The notes: generated from the sequence alone by a model not told the origin. 17,592 nt of DNA from Hyphochytrium catenoides (GCA_900088475.1 FLMG01003773.1:1-17592); one strand, 5' to 3'; shown: positions 7,493-16,470, numbered from the stretch's first letter. A program made the numbers and translations.

Positions 7493-8170
7493 GCGTAGCA
7501 CATAGATCTTCCACGCTTTACCTGTCCATGTTAGCCTCTTTATACGCATCTCTCCGCCAGGATGAGGCCTTGTGATGATGCGGCCGTTGCGATGTCAGCG
7601 GACCTTTTGTCATGCCTGCCTTCTTCGAAAGAGCAGTAACCAAGACGGTGCCTTCTCATGATCATTATGCTCCTTCTTCCTTCTCTCCTATCATCATATG
7701 ATACTATAGAAGCCGCCTCTGCATCATAAAGGCCTCCAGGCAATGTGGCGGCAGCAGGAAAGCGGTCAGCCTTTGAAGAGGAGCTGCTGCTCCCAAAGAC
7801 GGTTGCTGGTGGTGCTACTGCTGACACAGGAAGAAGGAACCGCTCTAGGCTGACGATGGTGTTAGACGAGGACAATCAGGTTGGGACAGTAGCGGCAGTG
7901 CTTCATCATCAGAGGTAATGCTACGAATATCTCCTTCTTTCTGCACCGTCATCGCACTCGTGAACGACCGTAATGCTAAGAGTTTTCTCCTGTTTCTCAG
8001 CACTTTGAGCTTCCCGCCTTCACTTTTATAATCCCCAGGCTAACCCGCCGTCTAAGCAACGTTTGCCGCGGCTCTGCTGCTCGCACGCGGCTATATCTTC
8101 GTGCTACTATGCCTAAGGCTCAGCTCCATGACTCTTCTGCCCGTTAGTCTCTGCGAAAGCTAGCGTACTA
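7493..8170 (+). other. Decayed coding-like region
   Basis: No intact gene. One frame at about 7738-7918 reads NVAAAGKRSAFEEELLLPKT, later RLTMVLDEDNQVGTVAAVLH, and ends at TAA. Another at about 8040-8146 reads RRLSNVCRGSAARTRLYLRA. Both are on the + strand like the 7091-7492 fragment, so the three may be remains of one gene or element. The minus-strand frame over 7540-7875 has no ATG and is mostly Ser/Ala/Arg; I treat it as a shadow. Confidence 0.3.
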
Positions 8171-8347
8171 GGCCAACTTCCTTCCACAGTCAGGATAGTA
8201 GAAGATCAACAGGATTAGGCCTTCCCTTGAGACCAATTGCCTACGAGGCTGTGGACTGCAAAGAAAGTTCTCCGGCGGGGCGGCAGGAGGAACGTCGATG
8301 ACATTCAGAGAAGTAGAAGGAACACAGAGGCAGGTGGAGACGAGGCA

Positions 8348-8692
8348 CAACTAGAGCAGTTTGAAGAAGGTGCCAGATAGATCGACGAGATGTACGCAAG
8401 AGATGCTGGGCTGAGATGATGCGGGCAAATGAGCAGCCACTTCGCGAGATTCCTTCACCTGCTGCTCCTTGCTTGCTGGTCCTCTTCTCCTTCCCTTGGG
8501 CGTGATGTCAGCGTTGGTCTTTGACGAGGAGCCATATCGGTCCTTCGCTTTGGAAGATGGGACAGCAGGAATAGAGGAGAAGGAGGAGAAGGATTGCGAT
8601 TGCCGTGCAACCTCTACTATCGGGCGACGCTGTGATGGATGAGCTGCAGAAATGCGGTGCTCATCATGCTTGCACAACCCCGTCTTCCTCAT
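8348..8692 (-). CDS. Small Ser/Lys-rich ORF overlapping the end of the decayed paralog
   Basis: An ATG frame of 113 codons on the minus strand. Its ATG (8692-8690) overlaps the TGA (8691-8689) that ends the last readable frame of the papain-fold relic. The product is rich in Ser, Lys and Arg (SFSSFSSIPAVPSSKAKDR, TPKGRRRGPASKEQQVKESR), predicted disordered, with no recognisable domain. It could be a former C-terminal extension of the relic in another frame, or non-coding. The intact copy at 5175-6629 has no matching extension. Confidence 0.2.
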
Positions 8693-9500
8693 GCTTGAAA
8701 AGCATCATCATGAGAGGTGTTCCCCCGCGGTATAAGCGGGACCTGTGCGGCGCTGAGTGGAAGAAAGGCCAAATAACTTGGCGGTGATGTCACGCGTAGC
8801 TCTTCTTCCTCTATCTTGCTTCGAGTGCTGGGAGCTGGGATCCTCTTGCCTGTGAGCAAGAGCACTGGGATCTGGATGCGGCCCCCAAGGAAAGCCGTGG
8901 ATGATGAACTTTCTTGCCTTCTATTGTGCGTCTGTTCCGGATGAGACCTCCTCCATATATTGGAAGGGCTTGAGCAACAATGCCGAGGTGGCGCTCTCGC
9001 CACTTCTGATTGTTGATGAACACAATGTAGTCCTTGACCCACGACGCCATCAGGGTATACTGCCCATAGCTAGCCACCTTCTTCCCTCCTTTACTCTCAT
9101 GAAGATGATAGCTAGCTGGTCATCTTTCGTCGTCCTCATTAGCAGTGCCTGCGTGACCCTCTGAACCCTTTCCTCGAGGGAAGAGGAGCTGGTGCCCATC
9201 CTTTTTGAATCACTTCACCAGCTAATCGCGGTAGCTGAAGGTGCTCGTCAAGATAAAGAGTGGATCTCAGTGAGTGTGCTACGGCGTACGCCATATTGCC
9301 ACAGTTCCGAGAGCTGAGTATGGCATCTCTCTTCTACGATACTGACTCTCCGCCTTCTCTTCTCACCGGAGCAGCCATTGGGACCCGTGACGAGCCACCA
9401 GATTAGCTCATTGGCGCCAGCGTCACTGCTTATCCCACTGGTCATCAACTTCTTCGCCATCCACTTCTTTGCGAGGTTTTAAGCCACGTTCGGAAGCTTT
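8689..9500 (-). pseudogene. Frameshifted, inverted relative of the papain-fold gene
   Basis: Read on the minus strand in several frames, this matches the papain-fold domain encoded at 5175-6629, in the right order. LMTSGISSDAG and RRVSIVEE near 9450-9340 match its start. SRNCGNMAYAVAHSL (Cys codon 9303-9301) matches EGNCANCAFAEAVML. LLMRTTKDDQLAII matches LLRVMKSGQIALV. YGQYTLMASW...IVFINNQKW matches MGHATLAVRL...IVHINNQRW. A final piece with YLAFLPL and VPLIPRG, ending at TGA 8689, matches the C-terminus. The second Cys of NCxxC is Met, and the codon at the catalytic His position is CAG (Gln, 9062-9060). At least four frame changes separate the pieces without gaps that would suit introns, so I call a pseudogene; sequencing errors are the alternative. 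The frames are left unjoined. Confidence 0.75.
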
Positions 9501-9905
9501 CCGGGTTGGTGGTGCCCTCGAAGGCATTCAACACCATCTTCAAGGATAGCAACTTCGTCGACGAGCAGGCGTGGCTAGTGCTCCTCCGTCCTCACCGTTC
9601 AGGATTGTCTCAACCAGCGCTACAAAGTTGTTGAGCCGCTTAGCGTCATCCTTAGACTCTTCCCGTTTGAGAAGTTATCTCAGCCGCTGCATAACTTTTG
9701 CTGTCAGTGGTCGTGGTTGCTGGGATTTTTAAGGGGATCGGAGGATGGAGCTGTCATCACCTCCTCTGCCTCTCCCTCGACCTCGCTCTAAAGCGTCTTC
9801 GCAGCGACGAGCTCATCAAGCAAGAGCTTTGCATTCTCTCCCAATAATCATTATTATGCGTAGCGACATCTATCACCGCCGCGAAGGAGAGAAAAGTCAC
9901 CTTCT
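9500..9905 (-). pseudogene. Helix-rich coding remnant upstream of the decayed papain-fold copy
   Basis: Minus-strand pieces, in order: MEKKVTFLSFAAVIDVATHN from ATG near 9905; ENAKLLLDELVAAKTL from 9838, followed by a stop; PLTAKVMQRLR, a stop, then DDAKRLNNFVALVETILNGE; and VLNAFEGTTNPESFRTWL leading into the papain-fold relic. All lie on the same strand and in adjacent frames, and look like amphipathic helices. They do not resemble the targeting region of the intact gene, so the relic seems to have had a different N-terminal part. The family is not recognised. Confidence 0.45.
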
Positions 9906-11226
9906 TCTCCATGCCTTGGCCTTAATTCTCACTGGTGAATAAGGCTCGTTCAAACATGTCTGGAGCTGCCGGCTGCCTCCCGTCAATGGAGAAGAACTAA
10001 GAACGACACTGGGATCCGTGCCTGAGAGATGCCCCGAGCGCTAAGACGGTAATCGATCTTCACAGCGTAGTTTGATAACATCTTAAGCGTTGAACCGCGG
10101 TTCGCTCTGTCTCGCAGTGGCCACCACTGCTCGGGTTTGAGCACCAGTAAGCCCAATCATAGTCTTCCGGTTTGCTTTGATCCTTGGTTCTGGTGACGCT
10201 GCGGAAGAAGGATAATGAGGTCATTGAGCGCAGGCTCGGGTTTAATCAAGAGTGTGCCACGGATCGAATCTGCAGACTGATTTCTGGAGCCGCAATAAGC
10301 TCCAGATATCGACCGACAGACACGGATAACGAATATGCTAATAGAAGTAATCTAAGCAACTGGCAGCGCAACAGTCAGAGAAGCCTCCTTACAGCTTCAA
10401 AGCCGAAAGTCTAGCGAGCGGCCTTCAAGCAGGAAGGAGCATGTCTAGGCTTAACAAGATAGAGCTAAATTTTGACTGATTCCCACTGCGGGCTGCTTGT
10501 TAGCTCCTTCCCCCTGGTGCGCCTACACATCTATCATAGCTTCTCTCTCGCGCACGCGTGCATCTCCTCGTCTCTTGCTGCTCTTGCCTACATCCCTACA
10601 TCTTCACGTACACTACTCTACTGCTTCAATACACCTGCCTTATCGCTCTGCTGGTCTTCACATTTGAAAGGGAGCTCTCTTCTTTTGGTCATACTGCTTG
10701 GCTCCCTAGCTGACCTCCTTACCTTCTGGCCGCTCCCATTCCCAGGCTTGTTCCTGCTCTTCCGTTGACGCGCTGGGAAGGTCCAGCCATCTCCAGTTAG
10801 CGTGAAAGAATGGCAGATCATAATAATCGAACATCAGCTAGTTGTCAGAAGCTTCAGAAGGCCTCGCCGATGCTTCAGCCCAGATCTCTTGCTCCAAGGA
10901 GGAAGGCGCTCGCCTACGAATAATAAGGTACAAGCCACACGCTGTCAGCGCTATAAAGGAACCAAGGATGCCAGCTAAGTCAATTCATCGCACGCGACAG
11001 TCTGCTACCGCTCCTCTTTCTTCCCCATCAAGCCCTCGGCGCCCTATGCCTTGTTTTCCGCTTGCAGCGCTGCCATCCGTCCTCTTCTTGCTCTTCTAAG
11101 TAAAAGACTTCTAGGCCATCGACAGCTGGCTCTGACACTACTATTCTCAAGGGTAGGGACATCGTCCGGCGGACGAACGAAGCTAGAAGTCGCGGTTATC
11201 TTCTAGCAATTTCCTCCCTCAAGCGT
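9906..11226. other. Intergenic region, no supported gene
   Basis: Frames at 10184-10414, 10472-10768 and 10842-11099 (+) and 10618-10821 (-) were examined. The first two have no ATG start and none shows a recognisable domain. A minus-strand stretch around 10210-10110 (EDYDWAYWCSNPSSGGHCET) looks protein-like and may extend the decayed gene to its left, but it is interrupted. A small inverted repeat CTGGAGC/GCTCCAG lies near 10282-10304. Nothing else stands out. Confidence 0.4.
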
Positions 11227-11259
11227 AATCTCTCTCCCGCCATCTCTCTGTCACCGTGT

Positions 11260-11305
<46 letters not shown>

Positions 11306-11394
11306 CTCTCTCCTCTCTTCTTTATTCTCTCTTTCTGTCTCTCTCTCCTCTCTCTTTCTACCTTAGTCGTCCCTCCCTCTCGCTCTCCTCTTCT
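11227..11394. repeat. CT microsatellite
   Basis: A near-continuous (CT)n tract with pure runs from about 11262, interrupted by TTT, CCT and TTTATT. It has the low complexity expected of slipped-strand expansion and codes for nothing. Confidence 0.9.
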
Positions 11395-11930
11395 CACAAG
11401 CAAGATTGCCTCTCATCTTTGTTCCGTCCTAATGAGCCCGTTAGTGCGCAGCGCTGCAGCGGATCATTGCTCTGTCATCACGGGTCGGTGACAGAAGCTC
11501 GGACCGCTCTACCATTATTTGTTACACTGGCAACCTTCGTTTCAGTCGCTAGCGCCAGCCTTAGGAGGAAATAGGCAGAATAAATCCTCCTGGAGCTCAG
11601 TCGTAGAGACATCAACATCCCACGTTCATCGCTGTTTGTTAGGCTCTTAGGGTAGGAAGAAGACACTGCTGAAGAAAGAAAGGATTGGAGGACTGTCTTC
11701 CGCATCAAAACCCGCGCTATCTATTGATAAGTGCCTCTTCAACTCTCTCCTCCTACAATCCATTGTAAGGCTAATGGACTCTTCTTGATGTACTCCTGGT
11801 AGTGGGAAGAAGGAAGGGCTTCCAACCAGCAGCAGGTCTTCTTCTTCTTCGCCGCCTATCGCCTAAGTACTACTACCACTTACTTTCCTCCTCCCACCAC
11901 TGCGCAGAGTTTGCTGTGGTGGCTGCTGCT
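11395..11930. other. Intergenic region, no supported gene
   Basis: A minus-strand frame at 11478-11708 of ordinary composition shows no domain. The + strand frame from 11802 leads into the triplet repeats and is judged compositional. No RNA or regulatory element was recognised. Confidence 0.4.
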
Positions 11931-12335
11931 TCTTCTGCTAGCTGCTCCTGCTGCCAACAACGCTGCGGTGGCTGCTTCCTACTGCTGCCTGATGCTGGTG
12001 GTGGTGGTGCCGCCAGTAGTGCTGCTGCGGCTGCTGCTGCTTCTGTGTGCCGCTCTCCTTCTTGTTCCTGCTGCTCTTCTTGTTGCTTGCTGCTGCTCCT
12101 CCTGCTGCTGCTGCTCCTGCTGCTGCTGCGTGCTCCTGCTGCTGCTGCTACAGCAGCCCAACAACAGCTCCTGCTGCTTGCTGCCAATAAGACAGCCGCT
12201 TCTCCCTACTGCCTGATGCTGCTGGTGGTAGTGCTGCTGCTCCTCCTGCTGCTGCTGCTTGCTCCTGCTGCTGCTGCTTGCTGCCAACGCAGCCGCTTCT
12301 CCCTACTGCCTGATGCTGCTGCTGCTGCTGCCGCC
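11931..12335. repeat. CTG/GCT triplet satellite with higher-order units
   Basis: CTG/GCT triplets (CAG on the other strand) fill about 400 bases. Embedded in them is a longer unit with CTGCCAA, GCAGCCGCTTC, and CCTACTGCCTGATGCTGCTG. It occurs at 12181-12224 and 12281-12321, about 100 bases apart, and in a more diverged form at 11951-11996. Because three bases is the period, all six frames stay open. They translate to poly-Leu, poly-Cys or poly-Ala on the + strand and poly-Gln or poly-Ser on the minus strand. A protein-coding role cannot be excluded but nothing besides openness supports one. Confidence 0.8.
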
Positions 12336-12522
12336 CGACCGAGCCCAGCTTTTTCTTTGTTGACGGACGGACGACGACGAGCAAACCTCGCTTACTTTGC
12401 ATCATCATCACTCAGCTTTCCAAGAACAAGTAGAAAGCTTACGAAGCCGAAAAGCTAGCAGTAGCGTATAACAAACAGCAAGGTTGATAATATTTGACTT
12501 TGTATGGCGACTCACCTCCTGT

Positions 12523-12594
12523 GGTTCTATGGTGTAACGGTTAGCACTATGGACTCTGAATCCATCGATCCGGGTTCAAATCCCGGTAGAACCT
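12523..12594 (+). tRNA. tRNA-Gln (CUG anticodon)
   Basis: A full cloverleaf can be drawn. The acceptor stem is GGTTCTA (12523-12529) with TAGAACC (12587-12593). The anticodon stem is ATGGA/TCCAT around loop CTCTGAA with anticodon CTG at 12556-12558. The T arm is CCGGG-TTCAAAT-CCCGG (12570-12586). The A-box region TGGTGTAACGG and the B-box GGTTCAAATCC are both present, serving as the internal Pol III promoter. There is no intron and no encoded CCA, as expected for a nuclear tRNA. It reads CAG codons. Confidence 0.97.
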
Positions 12595-12597
12595 CCA

Positions 12598-12603
12598 TTT
12601 TTT
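12598..12603 (+). terminator. Pol III T-run terminator of tRNA-Gln
   Basis: Six consecutive T residues start four bases after the tRNA 3' end, the normal RNA polymerase III stop signal. Confidence 0.85.
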
Positions 12604-12727
12604 GGGGTTGACTTGACTCCTATTTTCAGGCTGTGTTTGTTATACGGCAAATAAATTTTATAAAAGTAACACTACTACTAAGGATAAGGTTAGTTTTACC
12701 ATGCCATAAAATACTAATATTTAGATA

Positions 12728-12784
12728 TATTTCTCAGTTCAATAAGCCATAAAAATGCTAAAAGTTATTTCTCAATTCAATAAG
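12728..12784. repeat. 19-bp direct repeat, 38-bp period
   Basis: TATTTCTCAGTTCAATAAG at 12728-12746 and TATTTCTCAATTCAATAAG at 12766-12784 differ at one base. Confidence 0.8.
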
Positions 12785-13087
12785 GAGCTGCTTTCTTCCT
12801 TTTTTGTTCGCTGTTCTGGCCTGATGTGAGTCCTTACTAGTAGTTTTCGCTCTTGTTCTTCTTGTTTGTTGGACATTTTTCATATCTTCTGTACTAAACA
12901 GTAGTCTACTAGTGTCACACCTTTATAATCATTGCTCGTTAATAAAAGGCCACATTTCTTTTTCGAAAGAATAGATAAGGCAAGTCAATAAACAGAATAG
13001 CTAGGGCAAGTACTGCTACTTTTACTCACCCAAGTCCGTACGTATAGATTCAGTAAATTCCAAACTAGATCCATAAAAACGATCTCG

Positions 13088-13109
13088 TTTATTAGACTAT
13101 TCTAATAAA
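13088..13109. repeat. Perfect 9-bp inverted repeat (hairpin)
   Basis: TTTATTAGA (13088-13096), loop CTAT, TCTAATAAA (13101-13109). A stable small stem-loop in the AT-rich island. Function unknown. Confidence 0.7.
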
Positions 13110-13140
13110 ACCGTATATTTTCCTGTGGACTGCCTTTCTA

Positions 13141-13364
13141 TTATATTGCACGCTTCCTCTCTTTGCTGCCCTTCTACTCCCATCTGCTCCTCTCATCCCG
13201 CCTGACTCTGAGTCCTCCTTCTTTCTGCACTGACTCTACCTCTCTTCTTCTGCGTCTTATTTGATTCTGGTTCTCTCTTCTTTATCTCTTATCAGTTTTT
13301 TATGGAAATTTGTTGGGCATTTAATTAGTTAACGCATTGGCTATGGCCCTACTACGAGAAGGAG
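13141..13364. other. Pyrimidine-rich stretch, no gene
   Basis: CT-rich sequence (CTTCCTCTCTTTGCTGCCCTTC and similar) without open frames of interest. It precedes an inverted copy of the dispersed repeat. Confidence 0.5.
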
Positions 13365-13932
13365 AAGAATAAGAGAAGAATGAGAAGAGGAAGAAGGGGA
13401 AGAAGAAGAAGAAAAAGAGAAAGAAGAAGATATAAGAGCTACAAAGTCCTGGGTGCTTCTTCAACACGCTCTCCTCCTCTGCCATCAATATCAAAAAAGA
13501 AGAATCATCGTTGAACTACTCTTCGGCCATAACTTTAGGGACGGAGGAGGCGAAGAAGAGGGCGTAGGGCCCGAGACCAGCAGCAGCAGCAGCACACTCG
13601 ATTAGGCAAGCAAGAGCAGGGTCCAATTGCTGAAGGAGAGGAATAGTTCTACGCTTCAGAATCTGTAGCGCATTTTCTTCATGGCCCGCGAAGAAGAGAT
13701 TTCAGGTGTAATGAAGGGTTGTGGGTTGTTCAAGCCTTTGCTAACCGACACCATTATTGACCTCCTAGAGATAGAGAAGCTTCAAGAGCAGAGGGATCAC
13801 TCTCAAGCTTCTCAACCTTCAGGATGAGGACATCCCTAGGTCATAGCACCACCACCAAAAGACTCCCATACGAGCGGCACAACCTGCAGCTCCACATCCT
13901 GACACGAACCCTCATACTTCCTCACCTTGACT
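13365..13932 (-). repeat. Dispersed coding repeat, copy 5 (inverted)
   Basis: The reverse complement matches copies 2 and 3 in the same order: GTGAGGAAGT.TGAGGGT, then CATGAAGAAAATGCGCTACA, CAATTGGACCCTGCTCTTGC, and GTTATGGCCGAAGAGTAGTT before CAACGATGATTCTTC. It closes with CCAGGACTTTGTAG and a TTCTTC tract, as in copy 2. Minus-strand frames give KVRKYEGSCQDVELQVVPLV followed by WESFGGGAM, then ILKVEKLESDPSALEASLSL and HEENALQILKRR, QQLDPALACLI. Frame breaks and in-frame stops show decay. It lies over 10 kb from copies 1-3, so the family is dispersed and not only locally duplicated. Confidence 0.8.
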
Positions 13933-14862
13933 TGCGACCTATTATTTCCAATTTTCTAAACTAATAAACAAAACGAGACCTAATAAGCTAGCAACTACTA
14001 CTTGTACTACGTAACCCTATAAGAAGCGATAGAAAAGAAGAAGAAAAAAAGGGAAAAGAGTACAAGTACAGTAGGCAACAATAGCTCCTCCTCACTATAA
14101 TCTATCCGTGGAAGTAGTCTGCCGCGAGTTACTCCTTTTAAATATATATTTTCATCATAAAAGTAATTGCTCGTTCATAAAATATTAAAATAAGAAGGAG
14201 TAATCGAAGAAAAGAAGAGAGAGAGAAGAGGAAGAAGAAGAGAAGATGAGAAAAGCAATAACGGCCTGGTCACGGCCAATTGAAAGAGTATAAATTCTAA
14301 TAACGGTGTTTTCCATAGTAATAATTAGTGAGTTCTATTGTTCTGTATAGATCTTGACTCTTCGCCTAGCCTTGCACTGCAGTAGTTGCCTTTCTCTTCT
14401 CTCTCCTAAGATGGGACTATTGTAAAACAGTAGTAGAACTATACGGAGGTTTTAGAAAAAAAGGAATAGCTGTGGAAAGAGAAAGAAGGGGCATCTTCCG
14501 CGTACTCGGAGAGTGCACTACTAAAGGATCCATCACGTGCCTTCGTCTGTTCATCGCACATAAGGAAATTTCTCCGCTATAGAACTCTAGTCTTCTGCAT
14601 AAAGAGCGCGAGGAAGTTGGCAGTTCTCCAACCCCGCCGCCTTCACTGTGGCACTATCGCTGGTGGTTTAGTCAGTAAGACGGAGAGAAGCGCGCGCTTC
14701 CTTGAGGCGGCGTGACAGTTCTTAGAAAAGTAGACGCATAAGAGTACTTACTTCCTAAGCCTAAGCAACCTCGTCCTCTGAGGAGTGTGGTTGTTCATCG
14801 TGGATGGAAGCTTGCAGCGGGAGAGCCGTAGATGCCGTCTGAGGCTGGAAAAAAAAGCAGCG
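13933..14862. other. Intergenic region upstream of the helical-protein gene
   Basis: No gene is seen. It holds a short AT-rich patch near 14139-14195 and the repeat-tail fragment at 14206-14280. The segment just before ATG 14863 is open in frame from a GTG at 14785 but contains no upstream ATG in that frame. No TATA box or other promoter element could be identified with confidence. Confidence 0.4.
14206..14280 (-). repeat. Tail fragment of the dispersed repeat
   Basis: The reverse complement reads GACCAGGCCGTTATTGCTTTTCTC followed by CTT/TTC-rich sequence. This matches the GACCAAGGCGTTATTGCTTTTCTTTG junction at the end of the right foldback arm. Only the 3' end of the element is present. Confidence 0.55.
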
Positions 14863-16470
14863 ATGAGACAGCGGAGAATGCGATCCGCGATTTTCTTCTC
14901 GCCTTGTCTGTCTTTGTTTGCTGTACTACTACTAGTACTGCTGAGTACACGGAGATTCCCTGTCCAGGCTGGCGCAGGTTTCTCGCTTCCTCGCTATTCT
15001 AGCGACTCTTGGGTCCTAACAAATGACCCGCCGGCCAAGACACCAAGCTTCCGTTCAGATTCCTCATCAGCGACGGCAGATTCGGTTGCTTTCGGGAGGA
15101 CAAGCAGACTTCCTGCAGACCGCCCGAGAAGCCCCAAGGCTGGTGGTGATGTAGATTCTCCTGCCCCCGGATCAGAGTACTCTTCGCGTGCGCATGTCTT
15201 ATCTCTGACTTCACAGCTTCAAGACGTCTTACTGCGCTATGGTGAAGACAAGGTCATCATACCTGGGCAATCCATGCTCAGAGATATCTTTGAGTTCAAG
15301 AGAAAGGTTCAGGACTCACTAGCTGCTGCTTCTCAAGAGAAGATGGCTGAGAAGCAAAAGCAAGAAGAGCTCGGGAAGGAGCTAGCTGCCTTGGAGGATC
15401 ACGTGACACAGAGACTGATGAGCTGGGGAGGCTTTAGACGCGAAACTCTTTCCCCTGCAGCAATCGGCATACTCCGAGAGCTCCTTCCTTCCTACCTAGA
15501 TTCAAGTCTAGCTCTATTTGCAATGTCTCAGGCTGCTGATCAACGGTACGTTCTCAGAAAGGATCTTGGGGCGTACAGGACGTTTAGAGACTCTGAAAGC
15601 GTAGTAACCAATCGGGAGATAGCGCTCGAGTACCTGACAGACCCTGAGCTCGCAGGGTATAACCGGATGAACCCTATAGAGAGACTCGAGTATCGGAGGA
15701 AAACGCTTCCTTCCCCTGCCCTCGTCTGGATCTTCGACCAGGTCTATCGATCCTTGCTCAATCTCAAGCTACCGACGGAAACCGCGGAGGATGTGACATG
15801 GAGGCTCCATTATATGGAGCGGCAGCTTAACAGCCAACGTTCTCCGGTACTAGATGACCTTCTGCACCTTATGAAGCGGTGGGAGCCATGGGAGAAAGGT
15901 ACGCGCAAGGAGCTCCTCAACATCCATCCTTCCACAGACAAACAAAGTGTGAATCAGATGCTCGAGGACATGAACGTGTTTCTGAGAGAGACGGCACAGC
16001 TCATCAGGAGCACGATTGAAGATATAAAAAAGAGAAAGAGCCCGGAAAATCTGCAGAATGAAGCGACCACACGCGACAGCTTAGCTCTTCTGGAGAAAGT
16101 CGCGGCTCTTGTTGAGCTTGAGGCAGGTTTAAATGACAGGCTAAGCGTGGCATACTCGACCACCAGGGATGCACTGGAGAAATTTCAAGGGAAAGGATAT
16201 GGAAATAACCTTCTAGCAAGATGGAAAGACGAGGAAGAACGTCAGCGACGGGCGTCATTGTCACCTCAAGGCCCCAATAAGAATGAAGAAACAAGGCTCA
16301 ATGGCCTGCTGTTTCTCCATGTCTTTCTGGACGATCTTGTCTTCCCCGACCTCCATAGAATGCTGGACAGGCGAGAGAAGGCTGCTCTGCGCGGAGGCTT
16401 ATATTATAGCCCTCGGCCAGGGTGTACCTGGGACGTCCAAGCAAAGGATCTAATCTGTGGCGATGTCTGA
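14863..16470 (+). CDS. Unrecognised helical protein with bipartite plastid-type presequence
   Basis: 535 codons from the first in-frame ATG (14863) to TGA 16470. A strong signal peptide occupies residues 1-38: basic MRQRRMR, hydrophobic AIFFSPCLSLFAVLLLVLL, then a likely cleavage near VQAGA. GFSLPRYSSDSW and about 70 Ser/Pro/Arg-rich residues follow, like the F-containing transit peptides of complex plastids. The mature part (about 110-535) is charged and mostly helical. Residues 140-186 look coiled-coil (KRKVQDSLAAASQEKMAEKQ). Further helices lie at 305-390 and 400-440. The only cysteines in the mature part, Cys521 and Cys532 (PGCTWDVQAKDLIC), sit at the C-terminus and could form a disulfide or bind metal. 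No known domain is recognised. A soluble plastid or endomembrane protein is inferred. No introns are needed. Confidence 0.88.
   Translation: MRQRRMRSAIFFSPCLSLFAVLLLVLLSTRRFPVQAGAGFSLPRYSSDSWVLTNDPPAKTPSFRSDSSSATADSVAFGRTSRLPADRPRSPKAGGDVDSPAPGSEYSSRAHVLSLTSQLQDVLLRYGEDKVIIPGQSMLRDIFEFKRKVQDSLAAASQEKMAEKQKQEELGKELAALEDHVTQRLMSWGGFRRETLSPAAIGILRELLPSYLDSSLALFAMSQAADQRYVLRKDLGAYRTFRDSESVVTNREIALEYLTDPELAGYNRMNPIERLEYRRKTLPSPALVWIFDQVYRSLLNLKLPTETAEDVTWRLHYMERQLNSQRSPVLDDLLHLMKRWEPWEKGTRKELLNIHPSTDKQSVNQMLEDMNVFLRETAQLIRSTIEDIKKRKSPENLQNEATTRDSLALLEKVAALVELEAGLNDRLSVAYSTTRDALEKFQGKGYGNNLLARWKDEEERQRRASLSPQGPNKNEETRLNGLLFLHVFLDDLVFPDLHRMLDRREKAALRGGLYYSPRPGCTWDVQAKDLICGDV

Larger units (their letters stand above)
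12604..13140. other. AT-rich island after the tRNA gene
   Basis: Base composition drops sharply to AT-rich (for example GGCAAATAAATTTTATAAAAGT) compared with the surroundings. No gene is seen. The island contains a 19-bp imperfect direct repeat and a small perfect hairpin, both listed separately. It could be the remains of an element inserted beside the tRNA gene, but no terminal repeats or target-site duplication were found. Confidence 0.5.

Noticed and set aside
8811-9077. Independent small minus-strand gene with INNQKW
   Set aside because: Lacks an ATG (starts at GTG) and is one segment of the frameshifted papain-fold relic.
10282-10304. CTGGAGC/GCTCCAG stem as terminator or regulatory hairpin
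   Set aside because: Seven-base stem with no T-run and no gene end beside it; expected by chance in a window this size.
11802-12458. 218-codon + strand frame rich in Leu, Ala and Cys, and long minus-strand poly-Gln/Ser frames
   Set aside because: The triplet repeat keeps all six frames open, so openness is not evidence of coding; no domain or credible context.
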